This document shows, in pieces, positions 7,244 through 14,975 of a DNA stretch of 64,000 nt. Position 1 is the first letter of the stretch; each line of letters begins with the position of its first letter. The DNA is taken from the NCBI RefSeq assembly GCF_000621145.1, contig NZ_JHZB01000015.1, positions 1-64,000 on the forward strand, given 5' to 3'. The stretch is from Desulfobulbus elongatus DSM 2908. GTDB taxonomy: Bacteria; Desulfobacterota; Desulfobulbia; Desulfobulbales; Desulfobulbaceae. The translations under genes and the position numbers were made by a program. The notes below the pieces were generated by a model. The model ran no database searches, was not told the origin of the DNA, and saw only the letters and a list, made by a program, of their open reading frames with translations.

Positions 7244-7471
7244 ATGAGCCGTTTGCCGGACAATATCTTTATCGTCCCGCGCCGTGGAATGATGGGCCAG
7301 ATCGAGCTGGGAGCCGACTACATGATGACCGTCATGAGGCGGGCAAAAAGAATGAATCGGGTCTGCAGGGTTCATGGCCGCCGGTCCGAATTGAGGGGCA
7401 CGCGACAGATGGCTCTCCCCTCCCCCTTCGAGATCAAGCTGGGCGGTCCACGTAAAACGGAAAGCCCATGA
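7244..7471 (+). CDS. Small phage protein of unknown function (75 aa)
   Basis: The 75-aa product is basic and contains VPRRGMMGQIELGADYMM and a likely HTH-free helical stretch. It starts 5 bp after the broken methyltransferase; no good ribosome binding site is visible, so it may depend on coupling. I do not recognise it. Confidence 0.45.
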   Translation: MSRLPDNIFIVPRRGMMGQIELGADYMMTVMRRAKRMNRVCRVHGRRSELRGTRQMALPSPFEIKLGGPRKTESP

Positions 7472-7530
7472 GCAACAAACCATCGCCGAGTCGCGGTGAG
7501 TATTTGAGGGGCAATTGGAAACGCGGGTGT

Positions 7531-7611
7531 GAGGTCGCGGGAGAGTGTTTGCCCTGTTTTACCGTAAACCTTTGGTTGACGCGATGCGGAAGAAACAAGT
7601 CGAAACAATGG
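7531..7611 (+). repeat. Leader repeat, copy 1
   Basis: About 80 bp here matches 36474-36550 at roughly 80% or better. The best conserved part reads TGTTTTACCGTAAACC, then TTGGTTGACGCGAT. It includes TTTACCGTAAA (near-palindrome) and an AACC-NNN-GGTT hairpin whose loop, not stem, differs between copies. Both copies end at an ATGG: here the start codon of the next gene. Confidence 0.8.
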
Positions 7612-7910
7612 AATGGCTCGGCATGCTTTCCAGGTTGGTCAGGGCCGCCGGACATCGTGTCGCAGCGGCCGATGAACACGAGCTTGCCAGATTGGTGCAG
7701 GTCCACCGTGAATTAGAGGCTGCCGTACATGTGGCGGTCGAAGGACAGCTTGCCAGCGGCAGGTCATGGACGCACATCGGTCGGGCTCTTGGCATATCAA
7801 AACAGGCGGCGTTTAAGAAATTTGCTCGAAAGCAAGGCACCCTTTGCCGAACGCAACAACCGGCGAAGGGCGCTGAGTACCCGACCATCAATCAGGCAAC
7901 AGGAGCATAG
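7608..7910 (+). CDS. Small HTH phage protein (100 aa)
   Basis: The central region has alternating helices (RLVQVHRELEAAVHVAVEGQ) and then a clear HTH, SWTHIGRALGISKQAAFKKF. It is probably a DNA-binding protein. I place the start at the ATG at 7608, exactly where the leader repeat ends; in-frame ATGs at 7545 and 7584 lie inside the repeat. Confidence 0.65.
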   Translation: MEWLGMLSRLVRAAGHRVAAADEHELARLVQVHRELEAAVHVAVEGQLASGRSWTHIGRALGISKQAAFKKFARKQGTLCRTQQPAKGAEYPTINQATGA

Positions 7911-7912
7911 CT

Positions 7913-8113
7913 GTGGAACGGGAAACAATCATGTGCGTGTGGCGCGAGGGCAGTTTCGATCCCGATGAACTCGTTGAGAGCCGATTTCTCGGCGGGTTGG
8001 TGTGCGCTCGGTGCGACGCCGACGAAGGGTCGAGGACTTTGGGCGAGGGCATCCGCCGGTTGAAGCATCGATCGGCCAGATCAATCGAACAGGGTGTGGG
8101 GCGGGTGAAATGA
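7913..8113 (+). CDS. Small phage protein of unknown function (66 aa)
   Basis: The 66-aa product begins at a GTG preceded by AGGAG and contains VCARCDAD, a possible half zinc-binding site, and a basic C-terminus. Its end overlaps the next start (ATGA). No recognised family. Confidence 0.55.
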   Translation: MERETIMCVWREGSFDPDELVESRFLGGLVCARCDADEGSRTLGEGIRRLKHRSARSIEQGVGRVK

Positions 8114-8322
8114 CGCGGGACATCATCGCCATAGATGCGGATGCAGCCCTGATGGTTGCGAGGGAGCGGCAGCGCCGGGCCGAGGAAGGGGAGCAGATCG
8201 CCGTCCACAATTACACCCTGGCCGTCAAGCGGATCAACAAGCTGACGGCGGACCTGGTCCGCGCCCGGCAGCGGAATGCCGAGTTGTTGCGGCACACCAA
8301 GGAGGCATCATGCCCAGTTTGA
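8110..8322 (+). CDS. Small coiled-coil phage protein (70 aa)
   Basis: From the ATG at 8110, which overlaps the upstream stop, the product is almost entirely helical and charged (ARERQRRAEEGEQIAVHNY, then NKLTADLVRARQRNAELL), predicting a coiled coil. Function unknown. Confidence 0.6.
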   Translation: MTRDIIAIDADAALMVARERQRRAEEGEQIAVHNYTLAVKRINKLTADLVRARQRNAELLRHTKEASCPV

Positions 8323-8408
8323 AAGCGCTGATCGCCCTGGCGTATCTCTGTGGCGTGATCACCGGATGGATCGCGGCGGTCATCGCTATCTCCGCCTGGA
8401 TTGCCTGA
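8310..8408 (+). CDS. 32-aa single-pass membrane peptide
   Basis: A very short gene with an excellent ribosome binding site (AAGGAGG, 6 nt before the ATG). The product MPSLKALIALAYLCGVITGW and 12 further hydrophobic residues is one membrane helix. It overlaps the end of the coiled-coil gene and precedes the primase. Such peptides are common in phage early regions; role unknown. Confidence 0.55.
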   Translation: MPSLKALIALAYLCGVITGWIAAVIAISAWIA

Positions 8409-8421
8409 CAGCGGGGCGCCG

Positions 8422-10848
8422 ATGGGCTGGGCAAGGGATCATCTGGGCGAGGGGCAGCGCCGCGCCATCGCCAAGTCGCTGTTCGAGGTGGAGAGCGAGA
8501 AGGGCGCGTGGATGAACGGCAAGTGCCCCCTGCACGCCGATGACAATCCATCGTTCGGATACAACGCCGCCGAAGACGTGTTCCATTGCCTGGCGGCGTG
8601 CACCGACGACGGCGACCTGATCACCTTGTTTTGCCGGGTGAACGGCTACAACGACAAGGACGGCTTCAAGCGGTTCAAGGAACAGTTCGGCGACGGCTCG
8701 TACACACCGCCGCCGAAGCAGGTCGCGGCCGCGGGGAAATCCGGCAAAAAATCAGCGCAGATTGATCCGAAAATAGCGGCCGCCATCGTGGAGCACATGG
8801 CCGGCGACTGGGAGCTGTTTCCGCCGTTGCCCGATGGCTGGATCAATCGGCTGGCCACGGAGAGGGCCTGGACCAAGGAAGGCATCCGCAAGCTCGGGTT
8901 GCGGCTCCAGACGCACCGTCGGGACAAGCAGACCGGCGAGCTGAAGGAGGTGCGGGTCGAGCATCAGCGCATCGCCATTCCGGTCCACAACGACGACGGC
9001 GCGCTGGTCAACATCCGCCTCTACCTGCCGGGCGACAAGATCAAAATCTATTCCTGGGCGCCGGGCAGCGGCGAGGCCAGGCTCTTTCCCCCGCCGTCAT
9101 CCTGGGCGCCGGACGGCCCGATCGTGTTGGCTGAGGGGGAGCCGGATACCATCTGCGGCATGTGCCAGGGCTTTCTGGCCGTGACGCAGACGTCGAAGAC
9201 CAACAGGTGGAGCGCCGCGCATCTCAGGCCGTTCAAGGGCCGCGACGTGATCATTGCCTACGATGCGGATCAGGCCGGGCAGCGCTACGCCGAACGCGCC
9301 GCAGTCAACTTGGGCAAGGTCGCCCGGTCGGTGCGGGTGATCTGCTGGCCGGATTTCATGCTGGATGCCGCCGGCAACCTGCCCAAGGATCACGGCCAGG
9401 ACCTCACTGATTTTTTCGCGCGCCACCGCCGCACCGGCAAGGATTTCGAAGCCCTGTGGACATCGGCCAGGGCGATGGAGACCGAATCTTCAGGACCGGA
9501 GTTGGGTTCGGCATGGCAGTTTTTCGAGGAAGGGGTCAGCGGCAAGATGGGCTTCAAGAGCCGCCTGCTGGCCGACCGCATCCTCAAGGATATCCCGCTT
9601 CTGAGCGATCCGCTCACCAGCCTGACCTACCGATGGTCCGGCAAATTCTGGGAGCCGTACGAAACCGATCAGGTGCGACGCCTGGCTATCGAATACCTGG
9701 GCATTGAGGCCACCAAGGGGCGGGTCGAAGACGCTGTGTTCCAGGTGCGGATGATGAGCACCATTCCGCACGGGCGGAAGCTCAACGATACGCCGGATCT
9801 GATCTGCATCAGGAACGGCATGTGCCATATCGACACCTTCGAGGTGCGGCCGCACGCCAAGGATTATTACGCCACCATTCAGATCGACGTGGATTTTGAT
9901 CCGCATCATCCGGCGCGGTGCGATCGGTGGTTGCGGTTCCTGCTGGAAACCATCGTGACCCCGGCGGCGATCAATCAGTTACAGGAGTTCTTCGGGTATT
10001 GCCTCACCCGGGAGACGCGGTTCGACAAATGCCTGTTGCTGCTGGGGCCGGGCAGCGACGGCAAGAGCAAGGTTGTTAAGGTGCTACGGCAGATGGTGGG
10101 GCCGGCGAACACCGCTGCGGTGTCGTTCGAAAATTTACAGGATCAGTTCCACCGGGCGACGCTCTTCAACAAAATGCTGAACGTGTCCACCGAGATCAGC
10201 AACAAGGCCATGGAGAGCGACTATTTTAAGGCCATTGTCACCGGCGACCCGGTCAACGCGGCCTTCAAGAATGTGGATCCTTTTGAGTTCACGCCGTTTG
10301 TCAAGCTCTGTTATTCAATGAACAAGATGCCCAAGGTGATGGACAACTCGGACGGGTTTTACCGGCGGCTGCTACCTATATCGTTCAAAAACCAGTTTTT
10401 CGAGAACGCCGACCATTACCTGGAGGAAAAGCTGCTCGCCGAGTTGAGCGGCATCTTTGCCTGGTCCTTGGTGGGGCTGAAGCGGCTGCGCGAGCGCGGT
10501 GGCTTCTCGACGTGCGAGGAGACCAGGGACCTGCTGGCTGATTATCGACGGTTGAACAACCCCGTGTACGCCTTTGTCGAGGATCGCTGCTTGCTGGACG
10601 CTTCGCCAGGTTCGTACACGGATAAGGATGGCCTCTACAAGGCATATGCCACCTATTGCCGGGAAAAGGGCTATCAGCCCTATCATTACGAGAATTTTTT
10701 CCGGGAGCTGAAGGCGTCCACCGCCAGTCTCCGGGACTACAGGCCGCGCAACGGCGACGGCAAGCGGGAACAGTGCATTCGCGGCCTCATCCTCAAGCAG
10801 GGAGAGGCCGACGGGCCGCCCCTTGCCGGCTGGGGTGCCGACAGTTGA
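8422..10848 (+). CDS. P4-family primase-helicase (D5-like, superfamily 3)
   Basis: The 808-aa protein has a CHC2-like zinc-binding N-terminus (CPLHADDNPSFG ... FHCLAAC), a Toprim-like primase core (LAEGEPDTICG and IIAYDADQAGQ, which supply the metal-binding acidic residues), a linker, and a C-terminal helicase with Walker A GPGSDGKS at about 542-549 followed by D5-type motifs. Such proteins prime and unwind phage DNA and, in P4, bind the origin directly. The ATG at 8422 was chosen over an upstream TTG at 8401. An iteron-like repeat field lies 2.4 kb downstream. Confidence 0.92.
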   Translation: MGWARDHLGEGQRRAIAKSLFEVESEKGAWMNGKCPLHADDNPSFGYNAAEDVFHCLAACTDDGDLITLFCRVNGYNDKDGFKRFKEQFGDGSYTPPPKQVAAAGKSGKKSAQIDPKIAAAIVEHMAGDWELFPPLPDGWINRLATERAWTKEGIRKLGLRLQTHRRDKQTGELKEVRVEHQRIAIPVHNDDGALVNIRLYLPGDKIKIYSWAPGSGEARLFPPPSSWAPDGPIVLAEGEPDTICGMCQGFLAVTQTSKTNRWSAAHLRPFKGRDVIIAYDADQAGQRYAERAAVNLGKVARSVRVICWPDFMLDAAGNLPKDHGQDLTDFFARHRRTGKDFEALWTSARAMETESSGPELGSAWQFFEEGVSGKMGFKSRLLADRILKDIPLLSDPLTSLTYRWSGKFWEPYETDQVRRLAIEYLGIEATKGRVEDAVFQVRMMSTIPHGRKLNDTPDLICIRNGMCHIDTFEVRPHAKDYYATIQIDVDFDPHHPARCDRWLRFLLETIVTPAAINQLQEFFGYCLTRETRFDKCLLLLGPGSDGKSKVVKVLRQMVGPANTAAVSFENLQDQFHRATLFNKMLNVSTEISNKAMESDYFKAIVTGDPVNAAFKNVDPFEFTPFVKLCYSMNKMPKVMDNSDGFYRRLLPISFKNQFFENADHYLEEKLLAELSGIFAWSLVGLKRLRERGGFSTCEETRDLLADYRRLNNPVYAFVEDRCLLDASPGSYTDKDGLYKAYATYCREKGYQPYHYENFFRELKASTASLRDYRPRNGDGKREQCIRGLILKQGEADGPPLAGWGADS

Positions 10849-10876
10849 TCACACTTCAAAATCATGATGGGGAACG

Positions 10877-11449
10877 ATGGAACGCGAAGAAGTCACAATG
10901 GAGACGCTCAGGCGGTTTTGCTCTGCCAATGCCAAGGACACCGGTTTTGTCCGTCCATGGATGTCCATTCCGTTTTCGTTCGGTGGGTTCTCGTATGCCA
11001 CAGATGGTGTTGTTTGCGTACGGGTGCCGCGTCTGTGTGGTTCGAGACAATTATCAGAAGATTTCCAATTTGCTTCCGCTGTTGAACATTTATTTGCTCA
11101 ATCTCCGGCAGGAATATGGACCCGGCCCCCTTCAGTTCCCCTGCTTGCCGAATATAAAACCTGCGATGAATGCGACGGCCTCGGGAAAAAAAAGATGTGT
11201 CCCGAGTGCGGGGGTAGCGGCAAGATTAGAGTTCCAAGCCTGATACAGTTTGGCGATCCTGCCAGCGGCCCGATATTCGGTGGCCAGACATACGCCATCA
11301 ATTCTGATGTTTTGGAAAAGATTACGACGTTGCCGGGATTGGAGATCAACACGTCTCCTGTAGATTGCGGGGTATTCCATTTTCGATTTCGTGGTGGCGC
11401 CGGTGTTTTTATGGGGGTGAGGATGCAATCGTGGAACAGATCCATCTGA
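10877..11449 (+). CDS. Phage protein with DnaJ-type zinc-finger repeat (190 aa)
   Basis: Residues about 95-118 contain CDECDGLGKKKMCPECGGSG, two C-x2-C-x-G units as in the DnaJ cysteine-rich domain, expected to bind one zinc. The N-terminal part (SIPFSFGGFSYATDGVVCVR) and C-terminal part do not match a family I know. It overlaps the next gene by 19 bp. Confidence 0.7.
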   Translation: MEREEVTMETLRRFCSANAKDTGFVRPWMSIPFSFGGFSYATDGVVCVRVPRLCGSRQLSEDFQFASAVEHLFAQSPAGIWTRPPSVPLLAEYKTCDECDGLGKKKMCPECGGSGKIRVPSLIQFGDPASGPIFGGQTYAINSDVLEKITTLPGLEINTSPVDCGVFHFRFRGGAGVFMGVRMQSWNRSI

Positions 11450-12573
11450 ACTATCAGGCGCCAACAGTGCTGGACGCTGCCGGCAATGTCCCCGTGGGAA
11501 AGACGCTATATGAGCAACGCTATGCAAACATAGTGGCTTCCGGAGAGATGCTCCGGCGATTCAAAGCGTTAGCCGCCCTCCGGGATCTCCCTTTGGCGGA
11601 GAAGATTGCAATGGCCAACTCAAGGATTCGAGAGTGGTATGAAGCCTTCGATGGGCAGGTTGCGGTGAGTTTTTCCGGCGGCAAGGATAGCTCGGTCCTG
11701 CTGCACTTGGCACGGACCATGTACCCGGATATCCCGGCTGTATCCGTGAATACGGGGCTGGAATATCCCGAGATCGTGCGCTTGGTAAAATCCACTCCGA
11801 ACACTGTTATTTTGCGCCCGAAGATGCCTTTTCATCGGGTGATATCAGTCTATGGATGGCCATTGGTCAGCAAAAAGGTCGCGCTCGGCATATCGGTGCT
11901 GCGCAACCCAACAGGACGCAACAAGAATATCGTGCGACTGTATGAATCCGGAATCAACAGGTTCAACCAGCGCGTCAATGGGTTCCGGGTCCCAGACAGG
12001 TGGAAATTCCTGGTGACGGCTCCGTTTAACTGCTCGGATAAGTGCTGCGCGGTCATGAAAAAAGAGCCGATCCGTCGCTATGCACGTGAAAGCGGCCGTG
12101 TGATGATGGTCGGAACACGTGCCACGGACAGCAAGATGCGTGAGCGAGCCTACTTGCTGGCCGGTGGTTGCAATGTGTTTGATGCGAAGACACCTAAATC
12201 GACTCCGCTCGGGCCGTGGACAGAACAGGATGTCCTGGCATACATCCGCGCCCACCAGGTGCCAGTCGCCTCCGTGTACGGTGCCTTGCGCGAAAAGGAT
12301 GATGGCAGACTGGAGTTCTCCGGTGTGAAAGGGACTGGCTGTGTCTTTTGTTGCTTCGGGCTGCACCTGGATGGGCCTCGCAACCGTTTTATCAAGTTGC
12401 GAGAGACACATCCGAAACTGTGGGACTATTGTATCAATAAACTCGGACTAGGGGAGGTGTTGGCTTATATGCGCGCACATTGCCCGGACAAACGAATGAA
12501 ACAATGTTTTCTCCCCCAAGCTCCGGCGATTTCGCAGGGGAACCTGTGGGCACAGGGGGACGAGGATGTCTAA
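11431..12573 (+). CDS. PAPS-reductase-like PP-loop protein
   Basis: The PP-loop SFSGGKDSS lies at residues 80-88, the nucleotide-binding motif of the adenylyl-transferring PAPS reductase superfamily. Two cysteine clusters follow (NCSDKCCAVMKKEP and GTGCVFCCFGLH), which resemble Fe-S or thiolation sites rather than the single catalytic Cys of sulfate-assimilation enzymes. The GTG at 11431 has GGGTGAGGA upstream. In phages such proteins may act in nucleic-acid sulfur modification or evasion of host defence; the substrate here is not known. Confidence 0.8.
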   Translation: MEQIHLNYQAPTVLDAAGNVPVGKTLYEQRYANIVASGEMLRRFKALAALRDLPLAEKIAMANSRIREWYEAFDGQVAVSFSGGKDSSVLLHLARTMYPDIPAVSVNTGLEYPEIVRLVKSTPNTVILRPKMPFHRVISVYGWPLVSKKVALGISVLRNPTGRNKNIVRLYESGINRFNQRVNGFRVPDRWKFLVTAPFNCSDKCCAVMKKEPIRRYARESGRVMMVGTRATDSKMRERAYLLAGGCNVFDAKTPKSTPLGPWTEQDVLAYIRAHQVPVASVYGALREKDDGRLEFSGVKGTGCVFCCFGLHLDGPRNRFIKLRETHPKLWDYCINKLGLGEVLAYMRAHCPDKRMKQCFLPQAPAISQGNLWAQGDEDV

Positions 12574-13177
12574 AGAGCGACCCATACTGTTCAACGGCCC
12601 GATGGTGAAAGCGATACTTGACTCAAGAAAAACTCAAACCCGGAGGATAATCAAGCCGCAGCCTGATGAAGTCCCCCTCGGGGTGAATTGGAGAGGATGG
12701 TGCTATCCAACCATAGAAAATTTGGGCGCAACCGCGCATTGCCCATACGGCCAACCAGGAGACAGGCTGTGGGTGCGGGAAACGTGGGGTAAGACCATCG
12801 AAGGGACAGTGTGTTTTCGGGCAGACGAGCCAATGTCTATAGTCACAAGATGGCGTCCATCCATCCACATGCCGCGCTGGGCATCACGCTTGACGCTCGA
12901 AATCACAGGTGTGCGCGTCGAGCGATTGCACAAAATTAGCACCGATGATGCGATAGCCGAGGGGCTCAACTGCTTAACAAAAGACGGGACGTTGTACAAA
13001 TACGGAATAGCAGATCGTGATGGACTGCCAGGAAATGATGATTACGGCTGGCACTGGAACTTATGGAAGAGTGATCCGCGATTAGCTTACCGAACTCTAT
13101 GGGAAACCATCCATGGCCCCGGTTCGTGGAATGCCAATCCCTTGGTGCTGGTGATCGAGTTTCAGAGGGCCGCGTGA
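12566..13177 (+). CDS. ASCH-like phage protein
   Basis: The start PILFNGPMVKAILDSRKTQT with RRIIKPQP is typical of phage ASCH-domain proteins, a fold linked to RNA binding. Further family features are PGDRLWVRETW and the C-terminal NPLVLVIEF. The 203-aa gene overlaps the PAPS-reductase-like gene by 8 bp, suggesting coexpression. The exact role is unknown. Confidence 0.75.
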   Translation: MSKERPILFNGPMVKAILDSRKTQTRRIIKPQPDEVPLGVNWRGWCYPTIENLGATAHCPYGQPGDRLWVRETWGKTIEGTVCFRADEPMSIVTRWRPSIHMPRWASRLTLEITGVRVERLHKISTDDAIAEGLNCLTKDGTLYKYGIADRDGLPGNDDYGWHWNLWKSDPRLAYRTLWETIHGPGSWNANPLVLVIEFQRAA

Positions 13178-13267
13178 TGGATGGAAACAATATCCTTCTC
13201 GATTTTGCCGCCGTCCCCTCCCCGGACCCCTCCCTTTTGTTTGGCCGGCCAAGTCTGAGCCGCCCGT

Positions 13268-13582
13268 GGTCAGGGGTTGGTCAGGGGTTGGTCAGGGGTT
13301 GGTCAGGGTCAGCCACTATTAAAAATAAACGGATTTATACGCTGTTATGAATTGTGGTCAAGGTGGTCAGGGTGAAAAACAACTTATCGCACATGTGCGC
13401 GTGCGCGCGCGCGTTAGACAGCGTTTTCTGATTTGTTTTTTCATTTCAATAGAAAATGCCCTGACCACCTTGACCAAATCGGAATATCAAATAGTTGCGA
13501 GACGTTTTACCTTGACCACCACCTTGACCAACCCTGACCAAAACAGAAAAAAGGCAACAAGACAAGGAGTTAACCCTTGACC
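13268..13582. repeat. Symmetric field of 12 iteron-like repeats, candidate replication origin
   Basis: Six GGTCAGGG/GGTCAAGG units lie on the left (13268, 13279, 13290, 13301 with 11-bp period; 13356, 13365). Six in inverted orientation lie on the right (13459, 13468, 13510, 13522, 13532, 13575). The inner pairs form a perfect 18-bp inverted repeat (13355-13372 with 13459-13476). The loop contains a 26-nt strictly alternating pyrimidine-purine tract (13388-13413). The 13178-13576 stretch has no convincing gene; a 57-codon frame at its left would be made of repeat sequence. Confidence 0.75.
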
Positions 13583-14017
13583 ACTGATCCCATTGCCACA
13601 AAATATCCATCCCTCTTCACTCTGTTCGGCGGTTTGCCGGTAGCCGAGGGCGCCGTGGGTACCTGTGAGCATGAGCAGCCGCAACAGCGGGATGATTCCC
13701 CGTGTGAATCATCTGGGCTCGAAGCTGACTTGAAAGAGCTGTCAGAGATCATGCGGCAGCATCCGGTGAGGCCGTACAGATCATCAGACGGGTTGGCGGT
13801 GGGCATCAAGTATGACCTGGCATGGGCTTGGCAACATTGGGACGGCGTGTTCGCCCGCTTCTGCCAGCTCTTCTGGTTGCACGTCGACGTGATATGCGTC
13901 CGCCACTGGGACACCATGCAGGTCATCGACCGTGCGGACGCGATGGACCGTGTGGGTCCCTCTGGCGATTTCCCCGCCTACGGATCAACGAACCCCGGCG
14001 CTCGGGTCAGTTTATAA
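13577..14017 (+). CDS. Phage protein of unknown function (146 aa)
   Basis: The best start is TTG at 13577 with AAGGAG 7 nt upstream; the start codon lies inside the last iteron-like repeat. The product has a disordered N-terminal third and a Trp-rich helical C-terminal half (DLAWAWQHWDGVFARFCQLFW). No family recognised. If the repeats bind a replication protein, expression of this gene may respond to it. Confidence 0.6.
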   Translation: MTTDPIATKYPSLFTLFGGLPVAEGAVGTCEHEQPQQRDDSPCESSGLEADLKELSEIMRQHPVRPYRSSDGLAVGIKYDLAWAWQHWDGVFARFCQLFWLHVDVICVRHWDTMQVIDRADAMDRVGPSGDFPAYGSTNPGARVSL

Positions 14018-14037
14018 CTCAATGATATCGCGGAATA

Positions 14038-14421
14038 ATGGAAAGTTTAGCCCTCTCCCCTGAAATTGCCGCCGCTCCGGACGCGCTCGACCTCGCCGCA
14101 TGCAGAGCGCATTGGATCGGGCGGCTCCACGGATCCATCCCTCGGTGCCCGGTCTGCGAGTCTGCCCTGACCGCGCGGCAAACTGAGCGGTTCGCCGTCG
14201 GGGGGCGGATACATTGCAACTGGTGCGATAGCTGGTTCACCTATCGGACAGGCACTCTCTTCCATGGGACCACGGCAGACGACCGACAGTTGTTTCTGCT
14301 GGCCCTATTGATCGCCGCCGGGTGTTCGGTGGCGGTGACGGCTGCCGCGTGCCGGCTGTCGGAAGATACGGTGCGCGTTTGGCGCTGCCGCTTTGAGGCC
14401 TTGGCCCAGGCAGGACGATGA
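14038..14421 (+). CDS. Zinc-ribbon HTH protein (127 aa)
   Basis: CPVCESAL and, about 30 residues later, CNWCDSWF form a four-Cys zinc ribbon. A C-terminal HTH follows (AAACRLSEDTVRVWRCRFE). The layout resembles transposase N-terminal zinc-ribbon/HTH domains without a catalytic domain. Directly before the terminase genes, it could regulate late transcription. The stop overlaps the next ATG. Confidence 0.6.
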   Translation: MESLALSPEIAAAPDALDLAACRAHWIGRLHGSIPRCPVCESALTARQTERFAVGGRIHCNWCDSWFTYRTGTLFHGTTADDRQLFLLALLIAAGCSVAVTAAACRLSEDTVRVWRCRFEALAQAGR

Positions 14422-14975
14422 TGGCCCCGGACACCATCAAACAGGCGTACCGGAATCGAGCCGAGGCGTTCGATCAGTTCGTTTCCGCCGGCCAACTCCC
14501 GGTCAAGCGGGCAAAGTTTTACGAAGATTGCAAACGCCTGAAGATGGTTCAGCTTGACAAAACCATCCTGCTGGCTGATTTGATGGCCTATGCCAAAACC
14601 GAGCTGCGCATCGACCCGGTCAGCGGCCAGTCCCTGGCGGACAAAAGTCGCGCCTCGGAAAAGGAAGATCTAGAAATCCGCAAGCTGCGTGCCGACGTTG
14701 AGGCCAAGGAGTCGGCAAACCGCAAGGAAGACGACCGGTGGATGGAGGTGGTGGAACATGAGCGGCAGATGGCCGCCTTCGCGGGGCTCATGGAGGAGTC
14801 CCTGTTGACCATCGCCGCAATCAAGCTCTCCGAACTGGTGTATCTCTGCGGCGGTGATCAGCGGCGGGCCGGAGAATTCAATCAAGGCCTGCGGGATCTC
14901 ATCGCTTCGGCTATGTCCGAAGCCGTCAAGGAACAGACCAGAACTATCACATTCGATGGAGACGATGATGCCTGA
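14418..14975 (+). CDS. Terminase small subunit-like protein
   Basis: The 185-aa product has an N-terminal HTH-like region (AEAFDQFVSAGQLPVKRAKF) that would bind the packaging site, and a long helical middle (EKEDLEIRKLRADVEAKESA) for oligomerisation, as in the Nu1/DUF1441-type small terminase subunits. It directly precedes and overlaps the large subunit. Confidence 0.75.
   Translation: MMAPDTIKQAYRNRAEAFDQFVSAGQLPVKRAKFYEDCKRLKMVQLDKTILLADLMAYAKTELRIDPVSGQSLADKSRASEKEDLEIRKLRADVEAKESANRKEDDRWMEVVEHERQMAAFAGLMEESLLTIAAIKLSELVYLCGGDQRRAGEFNQGLRDLIASAMSEAVKEQTRTITFDGDDDA

Noticed and set aside
7468-7716. 82-codon rightward frame crossing leader repeat copy 1
   Set aside because: Cys/Trp-rich composition typical of a shadow frame; the repeat and the 100-aa HTH gene explain the region.
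13178-13350. 57-codon frame after the ASCH gene
   Set aside because: Much of it translates the tandem GGTCAGGGGTT repeats, so it is more likely part of the repeat field.
13268-13582. CRISPR array
   Set aside because: The repeats are 8 bp, partly inverted and irregularly spaced, with no spacers of constant length; no cas genes are present in the window.
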